Shown in pieces: positions 61,975-64,000 of a DNA stretch of 64,000 nt. How positions within the stretch are numbered: the first letter of the stretch is position 1; the number at the start of each line of letters is the position of its first letter. Below the pieces are notes generated by a model that saw only the letters and a list, made by a program, of their open reading frames with translations, was not told the origin of the DNA and ran no database searches. A program made the translations under genes and the position numbers. This DNA comes from Rhizobium leguminosarum bv. trifolii WSM2297 (GTDB taxonomy: Bacteria; Pseudomonadota; Alphaproteobacteria; Rhizobiales; Rhizobiaceae), in contig NZ_JH719392.1 of the NCBI RefSeq assembly GCF_000271845.1, positions 362,945-426,944 on the forward strand. The letters are read 5' to 3'.

Positions 61975-62958
61975 TCAGGATTTGAAACGGTCGAAGGCCG
62001 TCAGCCGCACGATCGGCGGTTCCGCCTCTTTCCACCGGTAAATGTCCGAGCGTAGATAAGAGAGTTCGTCGTCGAGATCGTCTTCGCCGACTTCGATCCA
62101 CCAGGACTTCAGACGGCCGTCGCTGCCATCCGACCAGCGATAGCCCCTCGCCTTCAGATGATCCTTCATCTCGAATGGGCTGTGTTCGGCAAAGATGCGG
62201 ATACGCGAGCGCTGGCTGGCACGGTAAAGCTCAGTGAACGGGCTTTCACCGTCGCGCTGATCTCGATCGAGGATTTCCAGCAGCGCGTGGCAGTCGTCGA
62301 CGGCGCGATGGCCGTCATGGAAATAACCGGCCTGGCCGACGAGATAGCCGAGCTTGGTGCCTTCGAAGCCGCGGCCGCTCCAGTTGATCTCCGAATTCGA
62401 ACATGCCCAGGCCTTGCCGGCGAACATTTTCGAAAAGGCCTCGCAGAACGGCCGATCGAATCCGGCATTGTGAGCGATGATCAGATCGGCCGGCTCGATC
62501 AGATCGCGCAGCGACTGAATGTCGATGACCTGTCCTTCGACCATCGCATCGGTGATGCCGGTCAGCCGGGTAATCTCGGGCGGGATCGGCCGCGACGGCT
62601 GTTGCAGGCCGCCATAGATGCCGACGACATCGCCGATCGCGCCGTCATCGTCGAATGTGAAGGCGACGGCGCCGATTTCGATGATCTCGTCGTTGCGGTG
62701 GTTGAGACCCGTCGTCTCCGTGTCGAGAATGATACCGAGCCGCGAAAATTCCGGCCGCCTGATGGATGCAATCGGCCGGGCGGTCAATTTTCTCAAGATG
62801 CGATAGTTGCCGCTCTGCTCAAGCGTCCGCGCCATCTCTTCTTCGGACCGGGCGGACGGCTGCGACGGCGACCGAGCCATCGGAGCACGCGCCTTGGCGA
62901 TCGCCGGCGATGGCCTGGTAAACATGTCGAGTTGCGAATCTCTGTTCACGCTCATCAA
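61975..62958 (-). CDS. DEDDh 3'-5' exonuclease (DnaQ-like)
   Basis: 327-aa protein. After a 75-residue low-complexity N-terminus the exonuclease core has GIILDTETTGLNHRNDEIIEIG (ExoI motif with Asp and Glu), LIIAHNAGFDRPFCEAFS (ExoII) and GYFHDGHRAVDDCHALLEIL (ExoIII with catalytic His and Asp). The C-terminal about 100 residues (FAEHSPFEMKDHLKARGYRWSDGSDGRLKSWW) form an extra domain found in exonucleases of this subgroup. It may act in DNA repair or RNA turnover; it is longer than the replicative epsilon subunit. Confidence 0.88.
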   Translation of the reverse strand: MMSVNRDSQLDMFTRPSPAIAKARAPMARSPSQPSARSEEEMARTLEQSGNYRILRKLTARPIASIRRPEFSRLGIILDTETTGLNHRNDEIIEIGAVAFTFDDDGAIGDVVGIYGGLQQPSRPIPPEITRLTGITDAMVEGQVIDIQSLRDLIEPADLIIAHNAGFDRPFCEAFSKMFAGKAWACSNSEINWSGRGFEGTKLGYLVGQAGYFHDGHRAVDDCHALLEILDRDQRDGESPFTELYRASQRSRIRIFAEHSPFEMKDHLKARGYRWSDGSDGRLKSWWIEVGEDDLDDELSYLRSDIYRWKEAEPPIVRLTAFDRFKS

Positions 62959-63068
62959 ACCTCTATGTCACGGAGAGGCGTTTTAATCCATCGCACCCCG
63001 GGTGCTATCCCCTTGCGTTTCGTCGACATGGAAGCTTAGCTGAGTGGTGAGCGATCGAAGGAGACTGC

Positions 63069-64000
63069 ATGGCTGGTGACAACGGCAAGAGCGCCGACGA
63101 AGACGTCGTCATCATCGGCGCCGGTGCCGCCGGCATCGCCGCCGCCCGTCGCCTGCAGGCAATGCGTCCGGATCTTTCCATCCTGCTGCTTGAAGCCGGC
63201 GACCGTCTCGGCGGCCGTGCCTGGACCGTCGGATTGCCTGACGCCGGCGACATCGGGCTCGATCTCGGTTGCGGCTGGCTGCATGGGGCGCGGACCAACG
63301 CCTGGACGGCGATTGCCGGCGAGGTCGGATTGACGGTCGACCGCACACCGGCGCCCTGGAACGGCGGTCAGCGGCTGCAGCGGGACGAAGCGCAGACCCA
63401 CGCCGCGCAAGAGGCGATCGGCGACTACTTCGAACGTCTCGAGAGCCATGAAGGCGATGACACCGATCTGGCCGAGATGCTCGAACCCGGCAATGCCTGG
63501 AACGGCCAGATCCGGGCAATCGGCACCTATATCACCGGCACCGAACTGGAACGCGCGTCGGTCGTCGACTACAACAGATATGACCCCGGCCCCGGCCCCG
63601 ATTGGCGGGTACGCCAGGGCTACGGAACCTTGATCTCCCGTTACGGCAGGCCGGTTCGGGCAAGGCTCGGCGTCGAGGTCACGCGCATCGACCACCGCCA
63701 TGCCGGCTATATCGACATTCAGACCAACCAGGGCAGGCTCAGCGCCCGCGCGGTGCTGGTCACCGTCTCGACCAACGTGCTTGCCGCCGGCAGGATCGCC
63801 TTCCACCCTCCCTTGCCTGAGAAGACCGAGGCGGCGGCGCGTTTGCCGCTCGGGCTCGCCGACAAGCTTTTCCTCAAGCTCGCATATCCGGAGGCGCTGT
63901 CGGCCGATACCCATATGCTCGGCTCGATCAGCCATGGCGCCACCGGCACCTATCAGCTTCGGCCGTTCGGCGCTCCGGTCGTCGAGGCCTATTTTGCCGG
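63069..64000 (+). CDS. FAD-dependent amine oxidase, 3' end beyond window
   Basis: The 310 visible codons begin MAGDNGKSADEDVVIIGAGAAGIAAARRLQ; the dinucleotide motif GAGAAG is at about residues 17-22 and LEAGDRLGGRAWT near 41-53 is the second FAD-binding motif of the monoamine-oxidase family. DLGCGWLHGARTNAWTAIA is the flavin region. The C-terminal FAD-binding part is missing because the window ends. It likely oxidises an amine, polyamine or indole-acetamide-like compound; the exact substrate cannot be told. Confidence 0.85.
   Translation, partial: MAGDNGKSADEDVVIIGAGAAGIAAARRLQAMRPDLSILLLEAGDRLGGRAWTVGLPDAGDIGLDLGCGWLHGARTNAWTAIAGEVGLTVDRTPAPWNGGQRLQRDEAQTHAAQEAIGDYFERLESHEGDDTDLAEMLEPGNAWNGQIRAIGTYITGTELERASVVDYNRYDPGPGPDWRVRQGYGTLISRYGRPVRARLGVEVTRIDHRHAGYIDIQTNQGRLSARAVLVTVSTNVLAAGRIAFHPPLPEKTEAAARLPLGLADKLFLKLAYPEALSADTHMLGSISHGATGTYQLRPFGAPVVEAYFA

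Overview
The window is high-GC alphaproteobacterial DNA. Gene content and protein style point to Rhizobium of the leguminosarum/etli group: many CUT1 and Dpp-type ABC importers, a gamma-resorcylate (gra) cluster, a rhizobial-type flagellin, a DUF1127 gene, and a GH94 enzyme that fits beta-1,2-glucan metabolism. The mix of catabolic modules, each with its own regulator, and the lack of rRNA, tRNA or core housekeeping operons would suit a chromid or plasmid. That is inference; a chromosomal accessory region is also possible. The species call rests on recognition only.

Layout. 1-5.6 kb: aromatic catabolism, graD-graA-graF-graC on the minus strand, divergent from the MarR regulator graR and the transporter graK. 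5.6-8.7 kb: small genes, a Nudix hydrolase, and a RidA/TetR divergent pair with a large inverted-repeat operator. 8.8-15.2 kb: a CUT1 sugar ABC importer with a D-erythronate dehydrogenase-like enzyme and a GntR regulator. 15.3-23.8 kb: DNA ligase D, an SLC13-type permease, a split DMT (YdcZ) transporter, a pirin and a dienelactone hydrolase. 24-29.5 kb: a second CUT1 importer led by a Gfo/Idh/MocA dehydrogenase, preceded by two palindromes. 29.5-33.7 kb: a scarred stretch with an EamA transporter, a deleted copy of the preceding ATPase 3' end, a beta-propeller protein, a broken ComJ-like gene and a P-loop kinase-like protein.

33.7-41.6 kb: a D-threonine aldolase-like enzyme, M81 metallopeptidase, SnoaL-like protein, RidA, RpiR regulator, SDR, MFS and ROK regulator, resembling an amino-acid or opine-type catabolic island without its own importer. 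41.6-44.7 kb: an EamA/AraC divergent pair and an O-methyltransferase. 44.8-52.2 kb: a six-gene Dpp-type ABC operon ending in a GH20 beta-N-acetylhexosaminidase, probably for chitooligosaccharide or GlcNAc-glycan uptake and hydrolysis. 52.6-53.5 kb: a lone flagellin gene with a strong terminator. 53.7-58.6 kb: an EmrB-type MFS pump and a GH94 protein resembling 1,2-beta-oligoglucan phosphorylase. 58.6-61.1 kb: kduI-kduD-gntR for unsaturated uronate (pectin) catabolism. 61.3-61.8 kb: a 48-aa DUF1127 gene followed on the same strand by four tandem hairpins with CCTCCTCCC loops and a terminator. 62-64 kb: a DEDDh exonuclease and a truncated flavin amine oxidase.

The most striking element is the DUF1127 gene with its four-hairpin array. 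It has the same architecture as the alphaproteobacterial cuckoo/CcsR small RNAs and is invisible to protein-based annotation. Several other control sites stand out: a palindromic element shared by both gra promoters, the TetR operator pair, the GntR operator at 15.2 kb and the Gfo/Idh operon palindromes. Two members of one dispersed palindromic repeat family lie at 9.7 and 20.3 kb.
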